A stretch of 64,000 bases of DNA from Devosia neptuniae (lineage in GTDB: Bacteria; Pseudomonadota; Alphaproteobacteria; Rhizobiales; Devosiaceae), in the NCBI RefSeq assembly GCF_025452235.1, contig NZ_CP104965.1, forward strand, positions 1,550,001 through 1,614,000. The letters run 5' to 3'. Within the stretch, counting starts at the first letter, position 1; each line of letters starts with the position of its first letter. Made by a program: the position numbers and the translations under genes. This document shows positions 45,143-55,190 of this stretch, piece by piece. The notes under the pieces are model-generated. The model did not search any database. It was not told where the DNA came from and saw nothing but the letters and a program-made list of their open reading frames with translations.

Positions 45143-45976
45143 TCAGGGCGCGCGGCTGGTCCAGAGTTTGTATTGGGTGGGTGTGCGGCCCAGGGCTTTT
45201 TTGAAATGGGTGTTGAAATGGGCCTGGCTGGCATAACCCAGATCATAGGCGATGGCGGTCCAGTCGGGCTTGGCGGTATCGCGGATCTGGGCGGCGGCGG
45301 CCAGGAGCCGATGGCGTTGCAACAGCCATTTGAGGCCGATGCCAAGATAGTCGCGGAATAATTGCTGCACCCAGCGTTCGCTGCGCTCGAATTCTGAGGC
45401 GAGGGCGGCGACGGTTTGCGGGCCGTCTGCGGTTTCGATGGCGGCGATGATCTGGTTGATCAACTCGACATTGGGATCGGGCTGCGGTTCACGGGTGCGG
45501 AGCAGGGCAGTGAGGGCCGCTACGGCCGTTTCATCGAGCGACGAGACGCGGGCCAGATAGGCGGCGTCCGCTTCGGGGAAGGCCTGTTGCAGGTCGGCGA
45601 CTTGGTTTTGCAGTTCGGCGAGAGCGCCGGGCCAGAAGGCATGGAAGGCGCCGGGGCGGAAGCGGGCGCCGACGATCCGGCCGGTGCCGGCGGCCAGATA
45701 GGTGCGGCGGCCGCTAAAGGTGCCCTGGATGCCGGACTCCTGGGCCGAAATGAAAATATCGACATAGGGGCGGTGCATGACTTCTTCGGAGCCATAGCTA
45801 TCGAGCGTTGCTTCCCAGCTGATGATCCAGAAATGCTCGACGAAAGGCGCCAGATCGGGCGGCGGTTGTTCGGTGCGGAAGTCGACATGGCGGCGAAAGC
45901 CGAGCGGATCGAGCCGGCCGCGCGCTTCGTATTGGTCTGCGGGTTTATGGAATACTTCGCGCATGCCCGGCCGCAT
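45143..45976 (-). CDS. AraC family transcriptional regulator with DUF6597-like N-terminal domain
   Basis: The C-terminal AraC helix-turn-helix pair is clear: 'TVAALASEFERSERWVQQLF' and 'WTAIAYDLGYASQAHFNTHF' with the ending 'KKALGRTPTQYKLW'. The N-terminal 160 residues ('LAPFVEHFWIISWEATLDSY', 'RPGAFHAFWPGALAELQNQV') resemble the cupin-like sensor common in this subgroup. Starts at 45976 or 45964 are both possible; neither has a clear ribosome-binding site. It diverges from a VOC gene with only about 40 bp between them. Confidence 0.85.
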   Translation of the reverse strand: MRPGMREVFHKPADQYEARGRLDPLGFRRHVDFRTEQPPPDLAPFVEHFWIISWEATLDSYGSEEVMHRPYVDIFISAQESGIQGTFSGRRTYLAAGTGRIVGARFRPGAFHAFWPGALAELQNQVADLQQAFPEADAAYLARVSSLDETAVAALTALLRTREPQPDPNVELINQIIAAIETADGPQTVAALASEFERSERWVQQLFRDYLGIGLKWLLQRHRLLAAAAQIRDTAKPDWTAIAYDLGYASQAHFNTHFKKALGRTPTQYKLWTSRAP

Positions 45977-46014
45977 TGTGAGGGGGTCAACAACACTTAG
46001 ACGGGAACACGGAA

Positions 46015-46446
46015 ATGACGAACACGAATTTTCTGCGCGGCATGGCGACGGTGAATTTCTGGGCCGATGATGTGGCGGCGGCACGCGACTGGTATGCCAA
46101 GCTCTTTGGCGTCGAAGCCTATTTCCAGATGCCCAATGCGCAGAACCCGGCCTATATCGAATTCCGCATTGGCGATTACGAGCACGAATTCGGCATTATC
46201 GACCGCAAATATGCGCCGGGCCAGATGCAGGCTGGCCCGGGCGGCGCCATCGTGTTGTGGCAGGTCGATGACATTGATGCGGCCTTCGAGCGGCTGATCG
46301 CGGCGGGTGCCGTGGAGTATGATCCGATCACCAAACGAGGCGAGACGGGCTTCGTCACGGCCTCCGTCATCGACCCGTTCGGCAATGTGCTGGGGATCAT
46401 GACCAATCCGCATTACACTCAGATCCTGAGCAAGCTGACCGCCTAA
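46015..46446 (+). CDS. VOC family protein (glyoxalase/bleomycin resistance-like)
   Basis: This 143-residue protein has the VOC pattern 'MATVNFWADDVAAARDWYAK', 'EFRIGDYEHEFGIIDRKYAP' and 'VIDPFGNVLGIMTNPHY', with Glu at the C-terminal metal position replaced by a different residue, as often in this subgroup. The activity is unknown. It is divergent from the AraC-type regulator, which is probably its controller. Its last four bases overlap the end of the convergent MFS gene. Confidence 0.86.
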   Translation: MTNTNFLRGMATVNFWADDVAAARDWYAKLFGVEAYFQMPNAQNPAYIEFRIGDYEHEFGIIDRKYAPGQMQAGPGGAIVLWQVDDIDAAFERLIAAGAVEYDPITKRGETGFVTASVIDPFGNVLGIMTNPHYTQILSKLTA

Positions 46447-47789
46447 ATGGTCTTGACCTTGGCGAGCCAGGTGCCGGCAAGCGCGATTGCGGTGGCGGCG
46501 ACTATGGGGGCGGCGAAGGGCATGGTGCCGATTGCCGTCGTCCAGGCGGTGCCGCCCATCAGCAGCACCAGCACGGCCACGCCCAGCGCGCCGCCCAATT
46601 GCAGCACGACGAAGAGGATGGTGCTGCCGGCATTGACCAGATTGGGCGGCAAGGCACGATACATGGACGAGACGCTGGGGCTGGCAATGGCGCCCAGGCC
46701 GATGCCGATGGCGAGCGACAGGGCGGCAAACAGCGCCAGAGGCGTGGTGGGGCCGGTGGTCAGCAGCACGCCGAAGGCAAGGAGGGTGAGGCTCGCCCCG
46801 GCCCAGACGATGCGGCGGGCGTCGAAGCGGTCGCTGAGCCAGCCGGCCAGTGGCATGACCACGAGATTGCCCATTCCATAGGGGATCATCAACAGGCCCG
46901 CGGTCAGCGCATTGAGGCCGGCGACGCCCTGATAGAATTGCGGCAGGCCGAAGAAGAGCGGGAACACGGCGGCGCCCATCATGGTCATGATGAAGACGGC
47001 TGGGGCAAAGCCTTTCGCCTTGAAGGCAGTGAGGTCGACAATGGCCTGCTCGCCGCGCTTGGTGCCCCAGAAGGCGAAAAGTCCGAACGCGATGGCGCTG
47101 ATGACCAGCATGGTGATGGCGAGCATGTCAAAGCCGGCCGGGGACGCGGCATGAGTGAGCCCGAACAGGCCTAGCGCGGTGGCTGTGGTGACCAGGATCA
47201 GGCCGACCAGATCGAGTTGGGAGGCTTGCGGCTTGGAGCGTTCGAGCACGAACCAGCTGCGGGCGAAGATGAGGGCGCCGAAGGCGGCGGATAGAAAATA
47301 GATCCAGCGCCAGCCCAGCGTGTCGACGGCAATGCCGCCCAAAGCCGGGCCGGCCAGCGGGCCGATGGACATGACGGCAGAGGCGGCGCCCAGCACGCGG
47401 CCCATGCGTTGGGGGCCGGCGGCCTGCGCCAGGACGGTCAGCATAAGGGGTTCCAATGCACCGCCGCCGGCGCCTTGCAACACCCGGGCCAGCGAGAGGC
47501 TGATCACATCGGGAGCCATGGCGGAGGCGAGCGAGCCCAGGGTGAACAGCGTCATCGCCACCAGCCAGGTGTTGCGCATGCCGAAGCGGATGGCCGCCCA
47601 GCCACCCAGGGGAATGGCGATGCCGGCGGCCAGCATATAGGCGGTGGTGACCCATTGGGCGGTGGCGATATCGGTGCCGAAATCGGCCACCAGATCGGGG
47701 ATGGCGACGCCGGTAACGGTGGTGTTGAGCAGGGCGAGCAGGCCCCCGGGGACGAGAACGGTGGCGAGACGGCTGACGGACTGAGTCAT
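46443..47789 (-). CDS. MFS drug:proton antiporter (DHA2/EmrB-QacA type)
   Basis: This 448-residue transporter has about 14 hydrophobic helices. DHA2 features include 'LLALLNTTVTGVAIPDLVAD' in helix 1, 'ATAQWVTTAYMLAAGIAIPL' and the antiporter motif C 'MSIGPLAGPALGGI'. It probably exports lipophilic drugs or dyes. It is divergent from a TetR-family gene, the usual arrangement for a repressed efflux pump. Confidence 0.9.
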   Translation of the reverse strand: MTQSVSRLATVLVPGGLLALLNTTVTGVAIPDLVADFGTDIATAQWVTTAYMLAAGIAIPLGGWAAIRFGMRNTWLVAMTLFTLGSLASAMAPDVISLSLARVLQGAGGGALEPLMLTVLAQAAGPQRMGRVLGAASAVMSIGPLAGPALGGIAVDTLGWRWIYFLSAAFGALIFARSWFVLERSKPQASQLDLVGLILVTTATALGLFGLTHAASPAGFDMLAITMLVISAIAFGLFAFWGTKRGEQAIVDLTAFKAKGFAPAVFIMTMMGAAVFPLFFGLPQFYQGVAGLNALTAGLLMIPYGMGNLVVMPLAGWLSDRFDARRIVWAGASLTLLAFGVLLTTGPTTPLALFAALSLAIGIGLGAIASPSVSSMYRALPPNLVNAGSTILFVVLQLGGALGVAVLVLLMGGTAWTTAIGTMPFAAPIVAATAIALAGTWLAKVKTI

Positions 47790-47814
47790 TTGAACTATCT
47801 CATCTGGTTTTTTG

Positions 47815-47826
47815 AACTCGTGAGTT
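47815..47826. promoter_or_regulatory. Short palindrome in the MFS/TetR divergent gap
   Basis: AACTC-gt-GAGTT lies between the two divergent starts, in an AT-rich stretch that should hold both promoters. It is a possible TetR half-site pair, but with 5-bp arms chance is not excluded. Confidence 0.3.
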
Positions 47827-47874
47827 TATTTAACGCTGGAGTATACATTTTGCAACCCCATGGTAAGATGCGAC

Positions 47875-48495
47875 ATGGCTTCACTACCCAATTCACATGA
47901 GAGCAAGCAGGCGGCGATCCTGGTGGCGGCGCTGGATATCTTCGGGCGCGATGGTTTTGCTGACGGCAATGTCGATGAGATTGCGCAGCGTGCCGGCGTG
48001 GCCAAGCCCACCATCTATAATCGGTTCGGGGACAAAAGAGCGCTGTTTGTCGCCGCGATGAAGCTGGGCATGGCGCAGGCCAATGAGCGCGTCATGGCAG
48101 CGGTTCAGGCGATGAATCCGCGCCCCGCCGATTTACGGACCGAGCTTGAGGCATTGGGCGCGGCGTTGGGAACGTGCATGACCTCAGCCGAAGGCGGGGC
48201 CATTGTGCGGGTGCAGGTGGCCGATGCGGCGCGCTTTCCCGAACTGGCTGGCGACAATCAACGCGAGCTGCATATCGACGCACTGGCGGGCAAGCTGGCG
48301 CAATTGATTGCTACCGGGCAGCTGCGCGCGGTCGATCCGCAACTGGCGGCGCGCCAATTCATGGTGCTGACAACCGCCGAAGCGCTCAACCGCAGTGGCT
48401 ATGGACGCAAGCCGCTACCGCGCCCGGTGCTGGAGGAAATCGTGGCCGCCGGGGTGGATACGTTCCTCGCAGCGTTCGGCAAGGACCGGCCTTAG
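47875..48495 (+). CDS. TetR/AcrR family transcriptional regulator
   Basis: This 206-residue regulator has the helix-turn-helix at about 10-58 ('AILVAALDIFGRDGFADGNV', 'QRAGVAKPTIYNRFGDKRAL'). A C-terminal TetR_C-type domain with an AefR-like pattern follows ('GYGRKPLPRPVLEEIVAAGV'). It is divergent from the DHA2-type MFS exporter and is likely its repressor. The start is uncertain; an in-frame ATG at 47860 adds five residues. Its transcript seems to end at a hairpin inside the convergent HxlR gene. Confidence 0.88.
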   Translation: MASLPNSHESKQAAILVAALDIFGRDGFADGNVDEIAQRAGVAKPTIYNRFGDKRALFVAAMKLGMAQANERVMAAVQAMNPRPADLRTELEALGAALGTCMTSAEGGAIVRVQVADAARFPELAGDNQRELHIDALAGKLAQLIATGQLRAVDPQLAARQFMVLTTAEALNRSGYGRKPLPRPVLEEIVAAGVDTFLAAFGKDRP

Positions 48496-48496
48496 C

Positions 48497-48847
48497 TCAC
48501 GCGATTTCGAGGGGCGCTGCGGCGCCCTTTTTGTTGGCCGCTGCGGCGTTCTGCCACCAATCGCCCAGCGCGTCGATCAGGGGAACCAGCTTGAGGCCGG
48601 TTTCGGTCAGGTCGTATTCAACGCGCAACGGATAACCCTCAAACACCGTGCGACTGATAATGCCGGCCTGTTCCAGCTTGCGCAGTTCCAGCGTCAGCAT
48701 GCGGTGGGAAATGCTGGGATTATCGCGCTGCAGATCGCTGAACCGCTTGGTGCCGTCCTTGAGATAATAGAGCAGCAGCGTCGGCCAGCGGCCGCTCAGC
48801 ACGCGCATCACATCCTCGATGGGGCAGGCGGAAACGAGGTCTTTCAT
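48497..48847 (-). CDS. HxlR family transcriptional regulator
   Basis: This 116-residue winged helix of the HxlR type has an N-terminal Cys ('SACPIEDVMRVLSGRWPTLL'), 'RFSDLQRDNPSISHRMLTLE' and 'VEYDLTETGLKLVPLIDALG'. The conserved Cys of this family can act as a redox or electrophile sensor (as in YodB/HypR). It is divergent from a glutathione S-transferase gene, suggesting control of detoxification. The stop lies 1 bp from the TetR stop. Confidence 0.9.
   Translation of the reverse strand: MKDLVSACPIEDVMRVLSGRWPTLLLYYLKDGTKRFSDLQRDNPSISHRMLTLELRKLEQAGIISRTVFEGYPLRVEYDLTETGLKLVPLIDALGDWWQNAAAANKKGAAAPLEIA
48512..48532 (+). terminator. Terminator of the TetR gene embedded in the HxlR coding sequence
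   Basis: GGGCGC-tgcg-GCGCCC followed by TTTTT on the plus strand, about 17 bp after the TetR stop. It overlaps the last codons of the convergent HxlR gene, so these codons are constrained both as protein and as terminator. Confidence 0.7.
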
Positions 48848-48956
48848 CGGGGTGGGCTCGCTGGTGGTTACAAAAACATGCGTAATTTACTTAGGGTTGG
48901 GGATGCCTAAATTCCAGTTTCGCTGCGCAGCGTGACCACAATCACGGAGACTGAAA

Positions 48957-49661
48957 TTGGAACCGATCCTTGTTTACGGCTTCCCGGCGGGAAGCTCGAT
49001 GGGGCTTGTCGCGGCGCTGGAATGGCTGGGGCAACCCTATCGCCTCACTCGCGTCGACATGCTGGGCGAAATGCGCGAGCCATCCTATGCCCGCATCAAT
49101 GCACGGCATGAAACGCCCGCTCTCATCACCGATGCCGGGCGGCCCCTGACCGAGACCATGGCGATTGCCGCCTGGCTCGAGGCCCGCGACAGCGCTCGAC
49201 GCATCAGCTTTGAGCCGCGTTCGCCCGAGGCCGACCGCATGCACCAGCTGATGGCCTTCATCAATACCGGCTTTACCGGCGCCTTCACCCCGCTCTGGGC
49301 GGCGCTGGAAATGGAAAATCCCGATCCGGAGCTGCAGGAAACATTGCGCCGCTTTGGCCGGGAACTGGTGATCAACCGGCATGACAAGCTCGAGGCGATG
49401 ATCGGAGATACCCCGTTCCTCGTCGGAGAGCGGCCGAGCCTGGCCGATGGCGTGCTGATCGGCGTCGCCCGCTGGTTGGATTTCCACGGCGTGGCCGAGC
49501 CGGAACGCTGGCCCAAGCTGGCCGCTCTGCGCCGGCGGATCGAAGCCGACCCCGCGGTGATCTATGCGACCGCCATCGAAAATGGCGAGCATCCCGCCGG
49601 CTCCGGCGCACATCTGGGGCAGGTGCCACTGGCCGAGGTGATTGAGCGCTTCGGCGTCTAG
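48957..49661 (+). CDS. Glutathione S-transferase family protein
   Basis: This 234-residue GST-fold protein has a thioredoxin-like N-terminal domain ('LVYGFPAGSSMGLVAALEWL', 'HETPALITDAGRPLTETMAI' with the cis-Pro and Glu-Thr glutathione contacts) and an all-helical C-terminal domain ('FLVGERPSLADGVLIGVARW', the N-capping box). The start is TTG, supported by CACGGAGA seven bases upstream. The putative active-site Ser is in 'GSSMG'. It is divergent from the HxlR regulator. Confidence 0.87.
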   Translation: MEPILVYGFPAGSSMGLVAALEWLGQPYRLTRVDMLGEMREPSYARINARHETPALITDAGRPLTETMAIAAWLEARDSARRISFEPRSPEADRMHQLMAFINTGFTGAFTPLWAALEMENPDPELQETLRRFGRELVINRHDKLEAMIGDTPFLVGERPSLADGVLIGVARWLDFHGVAEPERWPKLAALRRRIEADPAVIYATAIENGEHPAGSGAHLGQVPLAEVIERFGV

Positions 49662-49670
49662 CAACAACAG

Positions 49671-49692
49671 GAGCGCCTACGGGCGCTCTTTC
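49671..49692 (+). terminator. Probable terminator after the GST gene
   Basis: GAGCGCC-tacg-GGCGCTC followed by TTTCG. The 7-bp stem is good and the U-run short, so it is a moderate terminator. It separates the GST gene from the ABC-F gene. Confidence 0.6.
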
Positions 49693-49806
49693 GCATTGCG
49701 CCAATGCGCCGTGCCGGCTTGCGCGCGCGCGCAGTCGGTGCTTAACGGTCGGCCTTGATTTCAGGTCGCGCGTTTGGGCGGGCCGCAGCGCGCAGGTTTT
49801 TTCTCC

Positions 49807-51429
<1,623 letters not shown>

Positions 51430-51481
51430 GAACCAATCGCCATTCAGCTGATGCAGACCTGAGCCGAATATCGATCGGTTC
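51430..51481. repeat. Inverted repeat, family E, short form
   Basis: Begins on the base after the ABC-F stop codon. GAACCAATCGCCATTCAGCT pairs imperfectly with the end ATATCGATCGGTTC. Its left part matches the end of the 147-bp repeat at 30234-30380 (CCAATCGACATTCAGCTGAT), but the central 100-bp insert is absent. Confidence 0.7.
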
Positions 51482-51505
51482 TGCTGCGACAGCCACAAAC
51501 GAAAA

Positions 51506-51523
51506 AGGCGCCTTGCGGCGCCT
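51506..51523 (-). terminator. Terminator of the CheT-like gene
   Basis: AGGCGCC-ttgc-GGCGCCT; on the minus strand it is followed by TTTTC, and it lies 23 bp after the minus-strand gene at 51547. It probably also blocks read-through from the ABC-F gene. Confidence 0.75.
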
Positions 51524-51546
51524 GATTGTCAGTCGTGCTGATGGGT

Positions 51547-51900
51547 TCAGAACAGTTCGGCGTCGCCATGGCTCTGGTGGGCGGCGATGCCGGAGAGGGC
51601 CGGGACGCGCAGTTCGTCTAGGGTCAGGCTCTCCCAGATTTCGTCATAGACGCTATCGGGGGCGGTGGGCGGCAGCAGCGCGAATTGGCGCACGGCAAGT
51701 GCCATATTGTGGCAGCGCTGCTCGATGCGGTCCTGGCCCTGCAGGGCCGTCACGATCATCTGCACGGCCTCTTTGATCGAGGGATCGTTTTTGAGACCGT
51801 TGGCCGCCAACAGGTCGAGCGCTTCGGTAATGCCCTCCAGCATGGAGGCAGTTTGGCGCGCAGTTTCGTCCAACTCTCGCGCGAGTTTTTGAAGTGACAT
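51547..51900 (-). CDS. CheT-like chemotaxis protein with a CheZ-type DxxxQ motif
   Basis: This 117-residue, mainly helical soluble protein lies next to cheD on the opposite strand. The central segment 'MIVTALQGQDRIEQRCHN' holds Asp57 and Gln61 in a D-x3-Q arrangement like the catalytic pair of CheZ phosphatases. In Sinorhizobium meliloti the gene beside cheD encodes CheT, described as a small protein with such a motif. That gene order plus this motif supports CheT-like identity and a possible CheY-P phosphatase role (inference). The C-terminal third ('DEIWESLTLDELRVPALSGI') looks like a docking tail. Confidence 0.6.
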   Translation of the reverse strand: MSLQKLARELDETARQTASMLEGITEALDLLAANGLKNDPSIKEAVQMIVTALQGQDRIEQRCHNMALAVRQFALLPPTAPDSVYDEIWESLTLDELRVPALSGIAAHQSHGDAELF

Positions 51901-51998
51901 TGTCGAAGAACCCTAGCCCTGATGGCAGGCACCCTAGCCTAATCTTTCTAAAGCTCTTCTTGCTGAAATGGACAAGAACAAGGGCTCAGGGGCACGTG

Positions 51999-52016
51999 GT
52001 TAGCGATTGGCTAACG
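51999..52016. promoter_or_regulatory. Inverted repeat in the cheT-like/cheD divergent gap
   Basis: GTTAGC-gattg-GCTAAC is a perfect 6-bp-arm repeat in the 170-bp gap between divergent genes. It may bind a regulator of the second chemotaxis block. Support is symmetry and position only. Confidence 0.35.
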
Positions 52017-52070
52017 AGTTCTGCGCCAGTATGGCGGCAAGAGGCGCCTAGCGGATTTTGACCACCTATT

Positions 52071-52661
52071 ATGTCCATGACCAGTTCACTGCCGCCTGAA
52101 TTTGACCGCGGCGTGGTCACCACCGTACACCAGGGCGATTGCCACGTATCCGCCGCGGCGGACCTGACCTATTCCACCGTCCTGGGGTCCTGCATCTCGG
52201 CCTGCGTACGCGACCGGGTTGCCCTGGTGGGGGGTATGAACCATTTCCTGCTCGCCGAGCAATCGGGCGCGGCGCGCGATCGGTACGGCGCCTCGGCCCG
52301 CTATGGCGCCTTTGCCATGGAGCAATTGATCAACAAGGTCTTGAGCCTGGGCAGCGGCAAGAAGGCCAATCTCGAGATCAAGGTGTTTGGCGGCGGCAAG
52401 ATCAATTCGGCGCTCGATGATGTGGGGGCCAAGAATATCGACTTTGTGCGTCAATTCCTGCATGACGAAGGTTATGTGCTGGCCGGCCAGGATGTGGGCG
52501 GCACCTATGCGCGGCGCGTGCTGTTTAAGCCGCATTCGGGGCGGGCCTTCGTCAAGCGGCTCGATAGCGATATGGGGGCCAATGTGGCGCGCGAAGAAAT
52601 CGCCATTGCCAAGCGGCGCGTGGTGGCGCGACCGCCGGTGGACGATATCGAATTGTTCTAA
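52071..52661 (+). CDS. cheD: Chemoreceptor glutamine deamidase CheD
   Basis: This 196-residue enzyme deamidates or demethylates receptor glutamates. The catalytic Cys41 ('TVLGSCISACVRD') and His58 ('GGMNHFLLAE') are present with the usual spacing, and a Ser/Thr pair sits just before the Cys. 'IKVFGGGKIN' is the conserved FGG motif. The C-terminal extension ('RPPVDDIELF') is short. The gap upstream (51901-52070) holds GTTAGC-gattg-GCTAAC near 52000, a possible operator between cheD and the CheT-like gene. Confidence 0.94.
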   Translation: MSMTSSLPPEFDRGVVTTVHQGDCHVSAAADLTYSTVLGSCISACVRDRVALVGGMNHFLLAEQSGAARDRYGASARYGAFAMEQLINKVLSLGSGKKANLEIKVFGGGKINSALDDVGAKNIDFVRQFLHDEGYVLAGQDVGGTYARRVLFKPHSGRAFVKRLDSDMGANVAREEIAIAKRRVVARPPVDDIELF

Positions 52662-52791
52662 GACTTTACCTGCGATCAACTTGGCTTAGCGAAGTGTTAC
52701 ACACGTAGGCTGCCATAGAGAGTTGATTAACCATTCGGCGCTAGGGTTTTTTCATGTTTAACCCTCGGCTGATTTGCGGATCAAGCGTGCC

Positions 52792-54303
52792 ATGCACACA
52801 CTGCGCCTGGCGCTGATCGCTGGCGGGCTGTGGCTCGTGGCCTTTGCCACAGCGCTCGGCCTGTTGCCGTTATTAGGATGGGGCGTTGGCTGGATCGGCG
52901 CCAGTGTGCTGGCGGCCGCATTGGCTTTTGGCGGCACCGTGCTGGCGGTGGCGCTGGCGGCGCAGCGCGAACAGGCCATGCTGGGCGCCATCGCACTGGC
53001 GGCGGGGCTCACCGAGCGCGCCGCGGGGCCGTTGGCCATTACTGATATCGTGGAAAAGATGAACCGGCGGCTCGAGGCGGCGCATCATTTCAAGAGCGGC
53101 ATCGCGGCGCTGCATCAATGCGCGCTGGTGGCCGACGATGCCGGGGGCATTGTCGTGGCCAGTGCCGGGCTGCGGGCTTTGGCGCCGGCGGCGGCTGGCG
53201 GCGGCACGCTGGATGGGCTGTTCGGCAGCGGCTATCTCAAATCGGGCGGCGGGGCGCCCGAACAGGGCATGGTGGTGCTGGGCACCAAGCGGTTCGAAGT
53301 GATGCGCCGGCCGATCGCGGCGGGGCGCTTCCTGCTCGAGCTGATCCCGGCCGGTTGCTATATCGAAGATGACGATCTGGACGCCTATGCAACAGCCATG
53401 GCGGCCGGGCAGACCGGCTTCCGCTTCGAGGCCGATATGGCGGCCAGCAATCGCGCGCTGGCGAGCCTTAATCGGGGCATCGAGGCGTTGGATGAAGGCA
53501 TCCAGCAGATCGATCGCGTGATGGCGGGCGATGCTGGCCCGATGGGCGTGGGCGCGCTGGGCCGGCAGGCGCGCGAACTGGCCGACTTCATCGCCGCCGT
53601 GGAGAGCCAATTGGCCGATGCGGTGGAAGCGCGCGAGGCGCTCGAGGGCAAGCTGGGCGCGGTGGCCCAGCTGATTGGCGCCTTTGAAAACCGCGCCGCC
53701 CAGTTTGCCGGCTTTGCCAGCGGCACGGCCGATGATCTGGAGACGGGCGGGCAGGCGCTGCAACGCGGGGGCGAGCTGGTGCGGCGGGCACGCGCCACCG
53801 AGCGCGATGCGCGGACCCTGGCCGGCGAGGCCGAACTGGCAGCGGCACGCACCCATGCGGCCGTCGGCGATATCGATCAGATGACCGCCGAAATCGACAG
53901 GATGATCGCGGCCATCGAAGACGTCTCGTTCCGCACCAATCTACTGGCGCTCAATGCGGCGGTGGAAGCGGCGCGGGCGGGGGAAAAGGGCGCGGGCTTT
54001 GCCGTGGTGGCCGACGAAGTGCGCATGCTGGCGCAATTGACCAACAAGTCGGCCAAGGAAATCCGCAGCGTGGTCAGCCGCGGCCGCGGTCAGGCCGAGA
54101 CCGGTCTGGCCCATGCCCAATCGCTGCAAAAAATGATTGCGGCGCTGGGCGGGCATTTACGCAATCTAAGCAATGAAACCGATACGATCACCGCAACTCT
54201 GGATGACGGGGAGACCGCGATCAAGCGGCTCGCCGGACGGATGGAGGCGTTTGACGCGGTGCGGGAGCAGGATGCCATCCCCAAGCAGCGGCTGATCGCA
54301 TAA
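52792..54303 (+). CDS. Chemoreceptor without a periplasmic domain, PAS-like cytosolic sensor
   Basis: This methyl-accepting type signalling protein of 503 residues has two adjacent membrane helices at about residues 5-55 with almost no loop, then a cytosolic region at about 90-200 with a PAS-like pattern ('[20 protein letters not shown]', '[20 protein letters not shown]'). The signalling hairpin follows: '[20 protein letters not shown]' and '[20 protein letters not shown]'. No HAMP domain was seen, and the C-terminus (KQRLIA) lacks the W-x-x-F docking pentapeptide. It should sense an internal or redox signal. The start could be a TTG at 52774. Confidence 0.83.
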   Translation: MHTLRLALIAGGLWLVAFATALGLLPLLGWGVGWIGASVLAAALAFGGTVLAVALAAQREQAMLGAIALAAGLTERAAGPLAITDIVEKMNRRLEAAHHFKSGIAALHQCALVADDAGGIVVASAGLRALAPAAAGGGTLDGLFGSGYLKSGGGAPEQGMVVLGTKRFEVMRRPIAAGRFLLELIPAGCYIEDDDLDAYATAMAAGQTGFRFEADMAASNRALASLNRGIEALDEGIQQIDRVMAGDAGPMGVGALGRQARELADFIAAVESQLADAVEAREALEGKLGAVAQLIGAFENRAAQFAGFASGTADDLETGGQALQRGGELVRRARATERDARTLAGEAELAAARTHAAVGDIDQMTAEIDRMIAAIEDVSFRTNLLALNAAVEAARAGEKGAGFAVVADEVRMLAQLTNKSAKEIRSVVSRGRGQAETGLAHAQSLQKMIAALGGHLRNLSNETDTITATLDDGETAIKRLAGRMEAFDAVREQDAIPKQRLIA

Positions 54304-54344
54304 CAGGCAGGCCAGAATGGCTGGCTTATTGGGGGAACGTCTGC

Positions 54345-55190
54345 ATGGATCACGGGGAAATATCCCTCAGCGAACGGGAGTTTTCGCGGATCAAAAGCCG
54401 CGTCTATGCGGTGGCCGGCATTTCCCTCAGCGATGCCAAGCGGACATTGGTCATCTCCCGCCTCTCCAAGATCGTGCGCGGCTTGGGGCTCACCAGTTTT
54501 GACGCCTATGTCGATCTGCTCGAGCGGGGCGGCACGGCGCAGGACAGCCAGAATTTCGTCAATGCGCTGACCACCAATCTCACTCGCTTCTATCGCGAGG
54601 ACCATCATTTCGAGCATTTGCGCAGCCATGTCGGCGGGCTGATCGCCCACAAGCCGCGCGGCACCCGTCTGCGCATCTGGTCGGCGGGCTGCTCGACCGG
54701 GCAGGAGCCCTATACGATCGGCCTAGATCTTCTGGCGGCCTTTCCCGAGCTCAAGCGCTGGGATTTCAAGATCCTGGCCACCGATATTGATACGGCGGTG
54801 CTCGCCAAGGCGGCGCGCGGAATTTATCCCGATAGCGAATTGAGTGGGCTAACGCCAGAACGGCAGCGCCTGTTCGAACGCGCCGAGGATGGTGGCCTGC
54901 AGATTCCGGCGGCGGCGCGCGAACTGGTCTCGTTCAAGCCGCTGAACCTGATCGGTCCCTGGCCGATGAAGGGCCCGTTCGACGCGATCTTCTGCCGCAA
55001 TGTGGCGATCTATTTCGACAAGCCGACCCAGGGCGAAATGTTCGGCCGGCTGGGCAAGATGCTGGCGCCCGAGGCATTCCTTTATATCGGGCATTCGGAA
55101 AATCTGGGCGCGGGCGGCGGCGATTTCCGGCTGGTCGGCAAGACGATTTATCAATCGCGGCTCGCATTGGGCAAAAGGGAGGCGGCATGA
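54345..55190 (+). CDS. cheR: Chemotaxis protein methyltransferase CheR
   Basis: This 281-residue enzyme methylates receptor glutamates with S-adenosylmethionine. It has an N-terminal four-helix domain ('SEREFSRIKSRVYAVAGISL') and a Rossmann methyltransferase domain: 'LRIWSAGCSTGQEPYTIGLD', 'KILATDIDTAVLAKAARGIY' and 'IFCRNVAIYFDKPTQGEMF'. It should recognise the W-x-x-F tails of the downstream receptors. It overlaps cheB by ATGA. Confidence 0.95.
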   Translation: MDHGEISLSEREFSRIKSRVYAVAGISLSDAKRTLVISRLSKIVRGLGLTSFDAYVDLLERGGTAQDSQNFVNALTTNLTRFYREDHHFEHLRSHVGGLIAHKPRGTRLRIWSAGCSTGQEPYTIGLDLLAAFPELKRWDFKILATDIDTAVLAKAARGIYPDSELSGLTPERQRLFERAEDGGLQIPAAARELVSFKPLNLIGPWPMKGPFDAIFCRNVAIYFDKPTQGEMFGRLGKMLAPEAFLYIGHSENLGAGGGDFRLVGKTIYQSRLALGKREAA

